Below the pieces are notes generated by a model. That model had not been told where the DNA came from, searched no databases, and was given only the letters and a program-made list of their open reading frames with translations. 9,156 bases of DNA from Micrococcales bacterium (GTDB taxonomy: Bacteria > Actinomycetota > Actinomycetes > Actinomycetales > Microbacteriaceae), in contig CANFPR010000027.1 of the NCBI GenBank assembly GCA_947448975.1, forward strand, positions 1 to 9,156, written 5' to 3'. Positions within the stretch are counted from its first letter, which is position 1; each line of letters opens with the position of its first letter. Position numbers and translations under genes: made by a program. Below are positions 1 to 5,638 of the stretch, in pieces.

Positions 1-210
1 CACTTCGATGCCGAGGTCGGAGCACCATCCCAGGAATTCTTGTATCTTGGCCGCGCCGGCAACGTGCCCTTCACGAGCGGTGGTGCCCGGTTGGCGTTCG
101 GCCCAGCGTCGGTTGCCATCGAGAATGACCCCAACGTGCTTTGGCAGCGCAGCCGCGTCAATCTGTCGTTCGAGAGACTTCTCATAGAAGCGGTAGATGA
201 GATTGCTCAT
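1..210 (-). CDS. uppS: Isoprenyl diphosphate synthase (UppS/Z-FPP synthase family), N-terminal 70 residues only
   Basis: The gene runs off the left edge, so only residues 1-70 are visible. Residues 25-37 (HVGVILDGNRRWA) are the hallmark first motif of cis-prenyltransferases. The Asp and Asn of DGN bind the Mg-diphosphate of the allylic substrate, and GHVAGA at 48-53 is the next conserved block. The family condenses isopentenyl diphosphate onto an allylic diphosphate with Z geometry at the membrane face, supplying the lipid carrier for cell-wall synthesis. Which chain length this one makes cannot be told from the fragment. Its position beside a hemolysin III gene matches M. tuberculosis Rv1086, a short-chain Z-farnesyl diphosphate synthase, but in a small genome it could be the sole UppS. 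The ATG at 210 has no Shine-Dalgarno and lies 6 nt after a -10-like TAGCCT, so it looks leaderless. Confidence 0.93.
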   Translation of the reverse strand, partial: MSNLIYRFYEKSLERQIDAAALPKHVGVILDGNRRWAERQPGTTAREGHVAGAAKIQEFLGWCSDLGIEV

Positions 211-216
211 GGGTTA

Positions 217-222
217 AGGCTA
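217..222 (-). promoter_or_regulatory. Putative -10 element of a leaderless promoter for uppS
   Basis: On the minus strand the hexamer TAGCCT (TANNNT) is followed by exactly 6 nt and then the ATG at 210, so transcription would start at or next to the A of the start codon. No convincing -35 is seen. It lies one base from the opposing -10 of the hemolysin III gene. Confidence 0.5.
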
Positions 223-223
223 C

Positions 224-229
224 TAACCT
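224..229 (+). promoter_or_regulatory. Putative -10 element of a leaderless promoter for the hemolysin III gene
   Basis: TAACCT is followed by 6 nt and the ATG at 236. No ribosome binding site lies at proper distance from that ATG. Any -35 would fall inside the first codons of uppS on the other strand. Confidence 0.5.
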
Positions 230-235
230 TTGACT

Positions 236-1003
236 ATGAACTCGAAAAGCCAGCCAAACTCAGATGCCCTTTCGCCGGCTGAGCCAATCGACCGCTTAAC
301 CGAGACTCAGGCAATCTTCTTGCCGGTTTCGGCTGGTTATCCGTTAGCCGATAACGACAAGCCATCTTGGCGCGGATGGATTCACACGGGTGTGCTGCCA
401 ATCGTGATTGCCTGCGGCGTGCTGCTGATCATTTTTGCCGAGGGAGCTGCTGGCAAGGTTGCCGCGTCGTTGTTCTTTGCATCGTCGTTTTTGCTGTTCG
501 GCAACTCTGCGCTTTATCACCGCTTCAATTGGCGACCAAAGGTGAAACTCGCACTAAAGCGAATCGATCACGCCAATATCGTTCTTCTTATTGCCGGCTC
601 TTATACCCCCATGACCATGCTGGCGTTGCCTTTCGAAAAGGGGCTGCCACTGCTGATCATCGTCTGGTCAACAGCACTGGTCGGCATGGGCTTTCGAGTT
701 CTCTGGGTTAACGCGCCACGTTGGCTTTACGTGCCCGTTTACATTGCCATGGGCAGCGCAGCGCTTATCTACGTGGTCGACTTCTACAACGCCAATGCAT
801 GGATGATGTCGCTAATCGCGATAGGTGGCGCGCTCTACATCGCTGGCGCCGTGGTTTACGGGTTGAAGAAGCCAAACCCGTTTCCGAAGCATTTCGGTTT
901 TCACGAGATATTTCACGCGTTTACGGTGCTGGCATTCCTCTGCCACTGGACCGCAGCCCTGCTGATTTGCCTGAACCCACTGCCAGGCAGCTTTGTTGGC
1001 TAA
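236..1003 (+). CDS. trhA: Hemolysin III family membrane protein (TrhA/YqfA-like, CREST superfamily)
   Basis: This 255-aa polytopic membrane protein has an extended, polar N-terminus of about 45 residues and about seven hydrophobic segments from residue 52 to the end. Family motifs are clear: SALYH at 91-95, RIDHANI at 109-115 with Asp111, and HEIFHA at 223-228. The His/Asp residues of these three blocks form the presumed metal site of the CREST/PAQR superfamily. Members are called hemolysin III, but in bacteria they are mostly linked to membrane lipid homeostasis and fluidity; substrate and reaction are unsettled. I chose the ATG at 236 over a TTG at 230 because it is the usual codon and sits 6 nt after TAACCT. 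The gene diverges from uppS with 25 bp between starts, as Rv1085c does from Rv1086. Its stop abuts the stop of the next, convergent gene with no base between. Codons 21 and 37 are TTA. Confidence 0.93.
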   Translation: MNSKSQPNSDALSPAEPIDRLTETQAIFLPVSAGYPLADNDKPSWRGWIHTGVLPIVIACGVLLIIFAEGAAGKVAASLFFASSFLLFGNSALYHRFNWRPKVKLALKRIDHANIVLLIAGSYTPMTMLALPFEKGLPLLIIVWSTALVGMGFRVLWVNAPRWLYVPVYIAMGSAALIYVVDFYNANAWMMSLIAIGGALYIAGAVVYGLKKPNPFPKHFGFHEIFHAFTVLAFLCHWTAALLICLNPLPGSFVG

Positions 1004-1270
1004 CTAGGCCTTTGGCTTGGTAGCTTTTGCCTTGTTTGCAGCTGGCTTTGAGGCTGCCTCAGCCTCGGCTGCCAACTTCTCTTGAATCTCGGCACGGTAG
1101 CGTACGCGACGCACACGTCGAACCATATCGAAGATAAGTAGCACCGCAGAGCCGGCCACAAAGAAGGTCAGCAGAAATCCGATAGTGCCCGGGCTGTAGA
1201 ACGTCTCGGCTGGGTTGACCGTTGGGGTTGGCGTTGGTGTTGCGGCCAGGAGCGCAGCGAGAATCGTCAT
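1004..1270 (-). CDS. Small single-span membrane protein, Rv1083-like, function unknown
   Basis: The product is 88 aa. Residues 1-10 are weakly hydrophobic, 11-17 form a TPTPTPT run, 28-50 form one strong transmembrane segment, and the C-terminus is basic and Ala/Lys-rich (RRVRRVRYR at 51-59, then AANKAKATKPKA). The positive residues after the span predict a cytoplasmic C-terminus with the Thr/Pro stretch outside. Length, orientation and position match M. tuberculosis Rv1083, a conserved hypothetical next to mca; no function is known to me. The gene is divergent from the DUF4307 gene (37 bp between starts) and convergent with the hemolysin III gene. The ATG at 1270 lies 6 nt after CATAAT on the minus strand, a leaderless-type start. 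The low-complexity termini make homology searches weak, so synteny is the best support. Confidence 0.82.
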   Translation of the reverse strand: MTILAALLAATPTPTPTVNPAETFYSPGTIGFLLTFFVAGSAVLLIFDMVRRVRRVRYRAEIQEKLAAEAEAASKPAANKAKATKPKA

Positions 1271-1276
1271 GCCTCA

Positions 1277-1282
1277 ATTATG
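1277..1282 (-). promoter_or_regulatory. Putative -10 element for the 88-aa membrane protein gene
   Basis: CATAAT on the minus strand is followed by 6 nt and the ATG at 1270. A weak -35-like TTCAAG lies 16 nt upstream of it. In relatives with the full gene block this divergent promoter region would drive mca first. Confidence 0.45.
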
Positions 1283-1294
1283 CGTCAGAGCGGT

Positions 1295-1300
1295 TAACCT
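1295..1300 (+). promoter_or_regulatory. Putative -10 element for the DUF4307 gene
   Basis: TAACCT is followed by 7 nt and the ATG at 1308, with no Shine-Dalgarno. The local context (TTAACCTTGA) closely resembles the start region of the hemolysin III gene. Confidence 0.5.
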
Positions 1301-1307
1301 TGAAGCG

Positions 1308-1697
1308 ATGACTAACGAAACTCTCATGCTTGAGCGCTACGGCAAAAGCTCAAAGAGCAACCGCAAGCCCGTGACCGTCTTGGCGGTCGCGCTGCTCGTC
1401 ATCTTTTTCGTCTGGGCCATCTGGGCATCGTTTCTTGCCCCTGCTAAAGCCACGCCTAAAGTTCTGGGCTACGAAGTGGTCGACGCCCAACACACCAAGG
1501 TTCGCTTTTCGGTAGACAAGCCAGCAGGCACAGCGGTGGTTTGTGCAGCCGAGGTGATGAACTCTTCGTTCGCTGTGGTGGGTTACCGCCAAGTGACGAT
1601 AAACCGGGATGCAGCGGCATCCGAGGCATTTGAAGTGTCTGTGAACACTACACAACTGGGCGTAACGGGCTTGGTTGAGAAGTGTTGGCTCAAGTAA
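1308..1697 (+). CDS. DUF4307 family membrane-anchored protein (Rv1081c-like)
   Basis: This 129-aa protein has the short N-terminal ERYG motif (residues 9-12) typical of DUF4307, a basic stretch (KSNRK 16-20), one transmembrane segment at about 23-43, and an exported domain of about 85 residues. Cys79 and Cys126 in that domain are well placed to form a disulfide. Function is unknown; the family is actinobacterial and regularly neighbours greA and mca. I start at the ATG at 1308 and not at upstream in-frame codons because it gives the family's usual N-terminus and follows TAACCT by 7 nt. Upstream starts would also overlap the divergent gene. The stop codon TAA (1695-1697) is part of a -10-like TAAAAT that may serve greA. 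Confidence 0.88.
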   Translation: MTNETLMLERYGKSSKSNRKPVTVLAVALLVIFFVWAIWASFLAPAKATPKVLGYEVVDAQHTKVRFSVDKPAGTAVVCAAEVMNSSFAVVGYRQVTINRDAAASEAFEVSVNTTQLGVTGLVEKCWLK

Positions 1698-1700
1698 AAT
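1671..1700 (+). promoter_or_regulatory. Putative sigma-70-type promoter of greA
   Basis: TTGGTT (1671-1676), an 18-nt spacer and TAAAAT (1695-1700) form the best-looking -35/-10 pair in the window. It lies inside the 3' end of the DUF4307 gene, whose TAA stop is part of the -10. Predicted transcription start is about 1706-1708, some 59 nt before the greA ATG and directly at the foot of the hairpin at 1705-1733. Confidence 0.5.
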
Positions 1701-1704
1701 CATT

Positions 1705-1739
1705 AGGTGCTCGGTAGTTTCTGCCGAGTGCTTTTATTT
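1705..1739 (+). terminator. Intrinsic-terminator-like hairpin between DUF4307 gene and greA; possible greA leader attenuator
   Basis: Positions 1705-1717 pair with 1721-1733 (13 consecutive pairs including four G-U, three-base TTT loop). The core is CTCGG/CCGAG, followed by TTTTATTT. It would end the DUF4307 transcript. If the promoter at 1671-1700 is used, it also forms at the very 5' end of the greA leader. Confidence 0.72.
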
Positions 1740-1752
1740 GATAGCCCCTTTC

Positions 1753-1757
1753 GAAGG
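1753..1757 (+). promoter_or_regulatory. Ribosome binding site of greA
   Basis: GAAGG lies 8 nt before the ATG at 1766 and supports that start. It is outside the 1705-1733 hairpin, so it stays accessible when the hairpin forms. Confidence 0.7.
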
Positions 1758-1765
1758 TAACCGAC

Positions 1766-2251
1766 ATGTCTGAAGCTCAGCCAACCTGGCTCAACCAAGC
1801 TGCGTACGACCGCCTGCTCGCCGAACTTGAGCAGCTGATTACCGTTGCACGCCACGACATCGCTAAGCGCATTCAAGAGGCTCGCGAAGAGGGCGACCTA
1901 AAAGAGAACGGTGGCTACCACGCTGCCAAAGATGAGCAGGGCAAGATCGAGGCCCGCATCGCTCGTCTCGAAGAGATTTTGGCCACCTCGGTGGTTGGCG
2001 ACGCACCAGCAACGCACGGTGTGGTTGAACAGGGAACCGTAGTTACCCTCACCCTAAACGGCAGCGAGAACAAGTTTCTTTTGGGTTCGGCCGAAATCGG
2101 CGAGGGCACCGACATCACTGTTTACAGCCCTGATAGCCCAATTGGCAAAGCCATTCTTGGCGCCAAGATCGGTGACGAACTAAGTTACCTAGCGCCAAAC
2201 GGTCGCCAGATTGCCGTAAAGATTCTGGCCGTCGAACACTTCAACGGCTAG
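1766..2251 (+). CDS. greA: Transcription elongation factor GreA
   Basis: The 161-aa length is normal for GreA. Residues 1-80 form the N-terminal antiparallel coiled coil, with the tip motif GDLKENGGYHAAKDEQG at 43-59. Asp44 and Glu47 correspond to the acidic residues that place the second Mg ion in the RNA polymerase active site. Residues 81-161 form the FKBP-like C-terminal domain with SPIGKAILGAKIGDEL at 124-139, which binds the rim of the secondary channel. GreA stimulates cleavage of backtracked RNA and so rescues stalled polymerase. The gene follows the DUF4307 gene as in mycobacteria but probably has its own promoter and a hairpin-bearing leader. Its TAG stop (2249-2251) overlaps the stop of convergent ilvA inside the palindrome CTAG. 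Confidence 0.97.
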   Translation: MSEAQPTWLNQAAYDRLLAELEQLITVARHDIAKRIQEAREEGDLKENGGYHAAKDEQGKIEARIARLEEILATSVVGDAPATHGVVEQGTVVTLTLNGSENKFLLGSAEIGEGTDITVYSPDSPIGKAILGAKIGDELSYLAPNGRQIAVKILAVEHFNG

Positions 2252-3492
2252 TTTGTCGAAACCTTAGCCTTTAGACCGGCTGCCTTTAGTTCTTTGAGCA
2301 CACGTGCGCTGTGCTCGGCTCCAGTAGTTTCGATGCTCATCTTGAGTTCAACTTCGCTGATCTCAAAGTCGTTGCCGTGGCGAGTGTGCATGACCTCAAC
2401 AACGTTTCCGTGAGCTCGAGCGATTGCCTCGGCAGTTTGCACCAACATGCCTGGGCGGTCTGGCAGCATTACCGAGATGGTCACGTAGCGATCTGACGCC
2501 ACGAGGCCGTGGCCAATAACCTTTTGCATCAGTAGCGGGTCGATGTTCCCGCCCGAAAGCACCACTACGGTTCGGCCCTTCGGCTTGAACTTCTCAGACA
2601 TCAAGGCAGCAACTCCAACTGCACCGGCAGGTTCAACTACCATCTTTGAACGCTCGAGAAGAGTAACGATGGCTCGCGCAATTTGGTCGTCGTTTACGGT
2701 TACGACCTTGTCGATGTGTGCCGCAATCAAAGCAAACGGAATGGTTCCAGGTTTCGATACCGCAATGCCGTCGGCGATGGTTGGAGTGGTTTGAATCTGA
2801 GTTGGCTCCCCCGCCTTTAGCGACGGCGGGTATGAGGCAGCGTTGGCGGCTTGAACACCGATCACCTTGATCTTGCGCCCAGACTCGGCGGCCTTCAACT
2901 TGGCGGCAACTGCAACACCGGCGGCCAACCCTCCGCCACCGATGGCAACCAAGATGTTGTCTACGTTCTCGAGCTGGTCGAGAATCTCGAGGCCAACTGT
3001 GCCCTGACCGAGCACGACATCCATGTGGTCATAGGGCGGAATGAAGACCGAACCCTTTTTAGCGGCAAATTCTTGCGCAGCCTTGAGAGTTTCACCAAAG
3101 ACGGCACCCTCGAGCACAACCTTGGCGCCGTAGTTTTGGGTGGCTTGAAACTTAGGTAGCGAGGCGCCGATTGGCATAAAAATGGTTGCTTGAATGCCCA
3201 GACGCTTGGCTGCAAGCGCCACGCCCTGTGCGTGATTGCCCGCGGATGCAGCGACGACGCCACGCTTGCGCTCGGCCGGCGTCAACTTGGTCATGCGGTG
3301 ATACGCCCCGCGCACCTTGTATGCACCCGTACGCTGAAGATTTTCGGCTTTTAGCCAGACGTCTGAGTCGGTTAGTTGGCTCAGAAAGTTGCTGCGCAGA
3401 ACCGGAGTGACATTAGCAACCTGGCCCACAATTTCGTGTGCGCGTTCAAACTCTTTGAGAGTCGGCGCAACGATCTTGCTACGTTTAGGCAT
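2248..3492 (-). CDS. ilvA: Threonine ammonia-lyase (threonine dehydratase) with C-terminal ACT domain
   Basis: The product converts L-threonine to 2-oxobutanoate and ammonia using PLP, the entry step to isoleucine. The fold-type II PLP core covers about residues 10-330. The RTGAYKVRGA block (54-63) holds the Schiff-base Lys59, SAGNHAQG is at 83-90, the phosphate-binding IGGGGLAAG at 184-192, and SGGN at 313-316 near the cofactor ring nitrogen. Residues about 336-414 form one ACT-like regulatory domain. At 414 aa it belongs to the shorter ACT-bearing type, neither the 514-aa E. coli IlvA with two regulatory lobes nor the 330-aa TdcB without one. Activity on serine is also common, and isoleucine feedback cannot be read from the sequence. 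The start at 3492 has AAGGAG 6 nt upstream. It diverges from the glycosylase gene with 52 bp between and shares a CTAG stop with greA. Confidence 0.95.
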   Translation of the reverse strand: MPKRSKIVAPTLKEFERAHEIVGQVANVTPVLRSNFLSQLTDSDVWLKAENLQRTGAYKVRGAYHRMTKLTPAERKRGVVAASAGNHAQGVALAAKRLGIQATIFMPIGASLPKFQATQNYGAKVVLEGAVFGETLKAAQEFAAKKGSVFIPPYDHMDVVLGQGTVGLEILDQLENVDNILVAIGGGGLAAGVAVAAKLKAAESGRKIKVIGVQAANAASYPPSLKAGEPTQIQTTPTIADGIAVSKPGTIPFALIAAHIDKVVTVNDDQIARAIVTLLERSKMVVEPAGAVGVAALMSEKFKPKGRTVVVLSGGNIDPLLMQKVIGHGLVASDRYVTISVMLPDRPGMLVQTAEAIARAHGNVVEVMHTRHGNDFEISEVELKMSIETTGAEHSARVLKELKAAGLKAKVSTN

Positions 3493-3544
3493 TTGGTGCT
3501 CCTTATAAATACGCTGGTATCGAGTTTAGTTGCGAAGGAGCCCC
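3493..3544. promoter_or_regulatory. Divergent ilvA / ycaQ-family promoter region with two ribosome binding sites
   Basis: AAGGAG on the minus strand (3504 to 3499) lies 6 nt before the ilvA ATG. AAGGAG on the plus strand (3535-3540) lies 4 nt before the ATG at 3545. Candidate -10s are TAAACT on minus (3528 to 3523) for ilvA and TATAAA on plus (3504-3509) for the glycosylase gene; neither has a good -35. The two promoters must overlap in this short spacer. Confidence 0.45.
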
Positions 3545-4744
3545 ATGCCGTTAGAGTTGAGCGCCACCGAGGCGCGCGTTCTCGCTCTGCGACAGCTGGG
3601 CGTTGATTCCGACCGCGATGCCTCGGTGCTCGACGTCGTCGACCGTCTGGGCTTGCTGCAGGTTGATTCGGTCAACGTTTTTGAACGTGCGCACTACATG
3701 CCGCTGTTCTCGAGACTTGGCAAGTTCGACAAAGCAGAGCTCGAAAACCTGATGGGTGGATTTCACCCAACCCTCATCGAGTATTGGGCTCACGAGGCCT
3801 CGATCATTCGTCTCGATAACTGGCCGCTTTATCGATGGCGTATGAACGCCTATCGCAGCAAGCAATCAACCCACTGGGGCATGGAACCGGGCAACAAGAA
3901 GTTGGTGGCGCAGATCACCTCGCAATTGCTCGCCAATGGCCCGATGACTTCGGGGCAGTTCGAAACCGAAGCCAACCAGCGCAAGGGCACCTGGTGGGGG
4001 TGGAGCGACCTGAAGCAAGCGCTCGAGTACATGTTCTTGGTGGGCGACCTAGTTTCGGGTGGCCGAGACGCGTTCAAGCGCCTTTATGCCCTGCCCGAGC
4101 AGATTCTGCCGGAGCACGTTTTGGCGCAGCATCCCAGTGATACCGATGCGAAGAAAGCCCTGATGTTGCAGGCCACTAAGGCACTGGGCGTGGGCACTTA
4201 CACAGATATAGCCGATTGGCACCGCATGAGCCCCACCACCAACAAGAAGGTGTTTGCCGAGCTGGTGGAATCGGGTGACCTAAAGCAGGTGTCGGTTGAA
4301 GGCTGGCTGCAACCGGGATTCGTGAACGCCGCAACCAAACTCGAAGGATTAGAGGCGAAGGGTGCTGGCGCGAGAACCACGATTCTCAGCCCGTTTGACC
4401 CGGTTTGCTGGAAGCGCGATCGAATCGAGCGGATGTTTGGCTTTGAATACCGCATCGAGATTTACACGCCAGAACCTAAGCGCGTTTACGGCTATTACAC
4501 GCTTCCGATCTTGCACAACCGTAACCTCGTAGGCCGAATCGACTTGAAGAGCGACAGGCAGGGTCGCCGACTTCTGGCGCAGGCGTCTTGGCACGAGGCC
4601 GCTATGAAAGACTCAGAGGTCAAGGCAATGGCAAAAGCCCTAACCAAGCACCTCAAAGAGGTTCAGTCTTGGCAGGGCCTTCAAGAAACCATCATCATGC
4701 CCAAAGGCAATCTGTCTTTAGAACTTTCCACCCATTTGTCTTAG
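3545..4744 (+). CDS. ycaQ: YcaQ/AlkX-family winged-helix DNA glycosylase (interstrand crosslink repair)
   Basis: This 399-aa protein belongs to the HTH_42/AlkZ family of tandem winged-helix proteins. The active-site motif of the YcaQ/AlkX branch, Gln-x-Asp, is seen as Q39-V40-D41 in LLQVDSVNVFERAHY (37-51), followed by MPLFSRLG (52-59). AlkZ self-resistance proteins of antibiotic clusters have Q-x-Q instead. Other family blocks are HPTLIEYWAHEASI (near 75-88), LSPFDPVCWKRDRIERMFGF (280-299) and a VYGYYTLPILHNRNLVGRID stretch (near 313-332). Characterised relatives unhook DNA interstrand crosslinks and excise N7-alkylguanines. I start at the ATG at 3545 (AAGGAG 4 nt upstream) and not at the in-frame TTG at 3530, which would overlap that site. 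Codon 3 is TTA. The last 9 codons overlap the end of convergent htpX. Confidence 0.9.
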   Translation: MPLELSATEARVLALRQLGVDSDRDASVLDVVDRLGLLQVDSVNVFERAHYMPLFSRLGKFDKAELENLMGGFHPTLIEYWAHEASIIRLDNWPLYRWRMNAYRSKQSTHWGMEPGNKKLVAQITSQLLANGPMTSGQFETEANQRKGTWWGWSDLKQALEYMFLVGDLVSGGRDAFKRLYALPEQILPEHVLAQHPSDTDAKKALMLQATKALGVGTYTDIADWHRMSPTTNKKVFAELVESGDLKQVSVEGWLQPGFVNAATKLEGLEAKGAGARTTILSPFDPVCWKRDRIERMFGFEYRIEIYTPEPKRVYGYYTLPILHNRNLVGRIDLKSDRQGRRLLAQASWHEAAMKDSEVKAMAKALTKHLKEVQSWQGLQETIIMPKGNLSLELSTHLS

Positions 4745-5614
4745 GCGCTCGACGCGCTTAGGAATAGGCGGGTGACTCGAGAATAGACGCTCGGTTAGGC
4801 CTGGCTTCACCGGGTCGGCAATGTACATGTGAGCCATCGATGCGGTAGCGCGACGCATTGGGCGACCGTATTGGCCAAGCTTCTCAAGCGCTCTCGCAAG
4901 CCCCTCTGGGTAGCGGGTTGATTCGGCGCCAGTTGCATCGGCTAAATACTCACGTTGCCGAGAAACGGCGGCAGTGATAATCGGGCCGATAAGAAAAGCG
5001 ATGAGGCTACCGACAAGCCCGATTAGCAGCAAAACAATACCCAATTGGTTGTTGTTGTCATTGCGATTGTTCGAACCTCGACCAGCCCAGAAACTCATCC
5101 GAAGGGCGAAGTCGGCAAGAATCGCAACAGCGCTAACCAAACCAAACACGATGGTGGTTACGCGAATGTCGTAGTTCTTGACGTGGCCCATTTCGTGGGC
5201 CATTACGCCTTCGAGCTCCTGGTCGTCCATGATCTCGAGCAATCCCTCAGTGGCCGCTACCACGGCGGTCTTCGGGTCTCGTCCGGTGGCAAAGGCGTTT
5301 GGCGCCTTATCTGGAATGATGTAGACCTTCGGCATTGGCATGCCTTCGCGAATTGCGATATTTTCTACGGTGTTCCAAAGACGAGGGTTGTCTTGCTTCT
5401 GAATCTGAATGGCGCCAGACATAGCGACGGCAATCGATGCCGACGCGTAGTACTGGAAGAGCGCATACAGGGCAACGAAGATGATGATTCCGATTGCGCT
5501 TGAACCGTTGCCGCTGGCAACTCCCCAGGCATAGGCAAGCCCGCCGAGCAGAGCAACGAATACCCCGATAATGATTGCCGTGTTGCGCTTATTGGCTGCA
5601 ATGGCCGAATACAT
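4718..5614 (-). CDS. htpX: M48 family membrane zinc metalloprotease, HtpX-like
   Basis: The 298-aa length is typical of HtpX. Transmembrane segments lie at about 12-30, 41-58, 153-174 and 190-216. The zinc motif HEMGH is at 140-144 with Glu141 catalytic, and the third ligand Glu222 is in SRQREYLAD (218-226). SHPPIPKRVERLRQM at 280-294 is the conserved C-terminal block. HtpX-type proteases degrade damaged or misfolded membrane proteins from the cytoplasmic face. An Asn-rich linker (SNNRNDNNN, 181-189) precedes the last hydrophobic pair. The gene follows lemA after 24 bp with AGGA 5 nt before the ATG, a common bacterial pairing, so the two are very likely co-transcribed. The stop lies 27 bp inside the opposing glycosylase gene; both C-termini fit their families, so I believe the overlap. 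Confidence 0.95.
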   Translation of the reverse strand: MYSAIAANKRNTAIIIGVFVALLGGLAYAWGVASGNGSSAIGIIIFVALYALFQYYASASIAVAMSGAIQIQKQDNPRLWNTVENIAIREGMPMPKVYIIPDKAPNAFATGRDPKTAVVAATEGLLEIMDDQELEGVMAHEMGHVKNYDIRVTTIVFGLVSAVAILADFALRMSFWAGRGSNNRNDNNNQLGIVLLLIGLVGSLIAFLIGPIITAAVSRQREYLADATGAESTRYPEGLARALEKLGQYGRPMRRATASMAHMYIADPVKPGLTERLFSSHPPIPKRVERLRQMGGKF

Positions 5615-5638
5615 GTTGGTCCTAAGTGTTTGTTGTAA

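Noticed and set aside
230..235. In-frame TTG start for the hemolysin III protein
   Set aside because: It adds only two residues and lies too close to the -10-like TAACCT; the ATG at 236 fits the leaderless spacing seen elsewhere.
1215..1307. Upstream extension of the DUF4307 protein to an in-frame start near 1215
   Set aside because: It would overlap the divergent 88-aa gene for over 50 bp and add a stretch unlike the family's N-terminus.
3530..3544. In-frame TTG start for the ycaQ-family protein
   Set aside because: It would place the strong AAGGAG inside the coding region; the ATG at 3545 is preceded by that site and gives the family's usual N-terminus.
3545..4744. Antibiotic self-resistance glycosylase (AlkZ type)
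   Set aside because: The motif is Gln-Val-Asp (YcaQ/AlkX type) and not Gln-x-Gln, and no biosynthetic genes are nearby.
5045..5503. A 152-codon plus-strand open frame opposite htpX
   Set aside because: It is fully inside the well-conserved HtpX coding region, with no ribosome site or known motif; a shadow.
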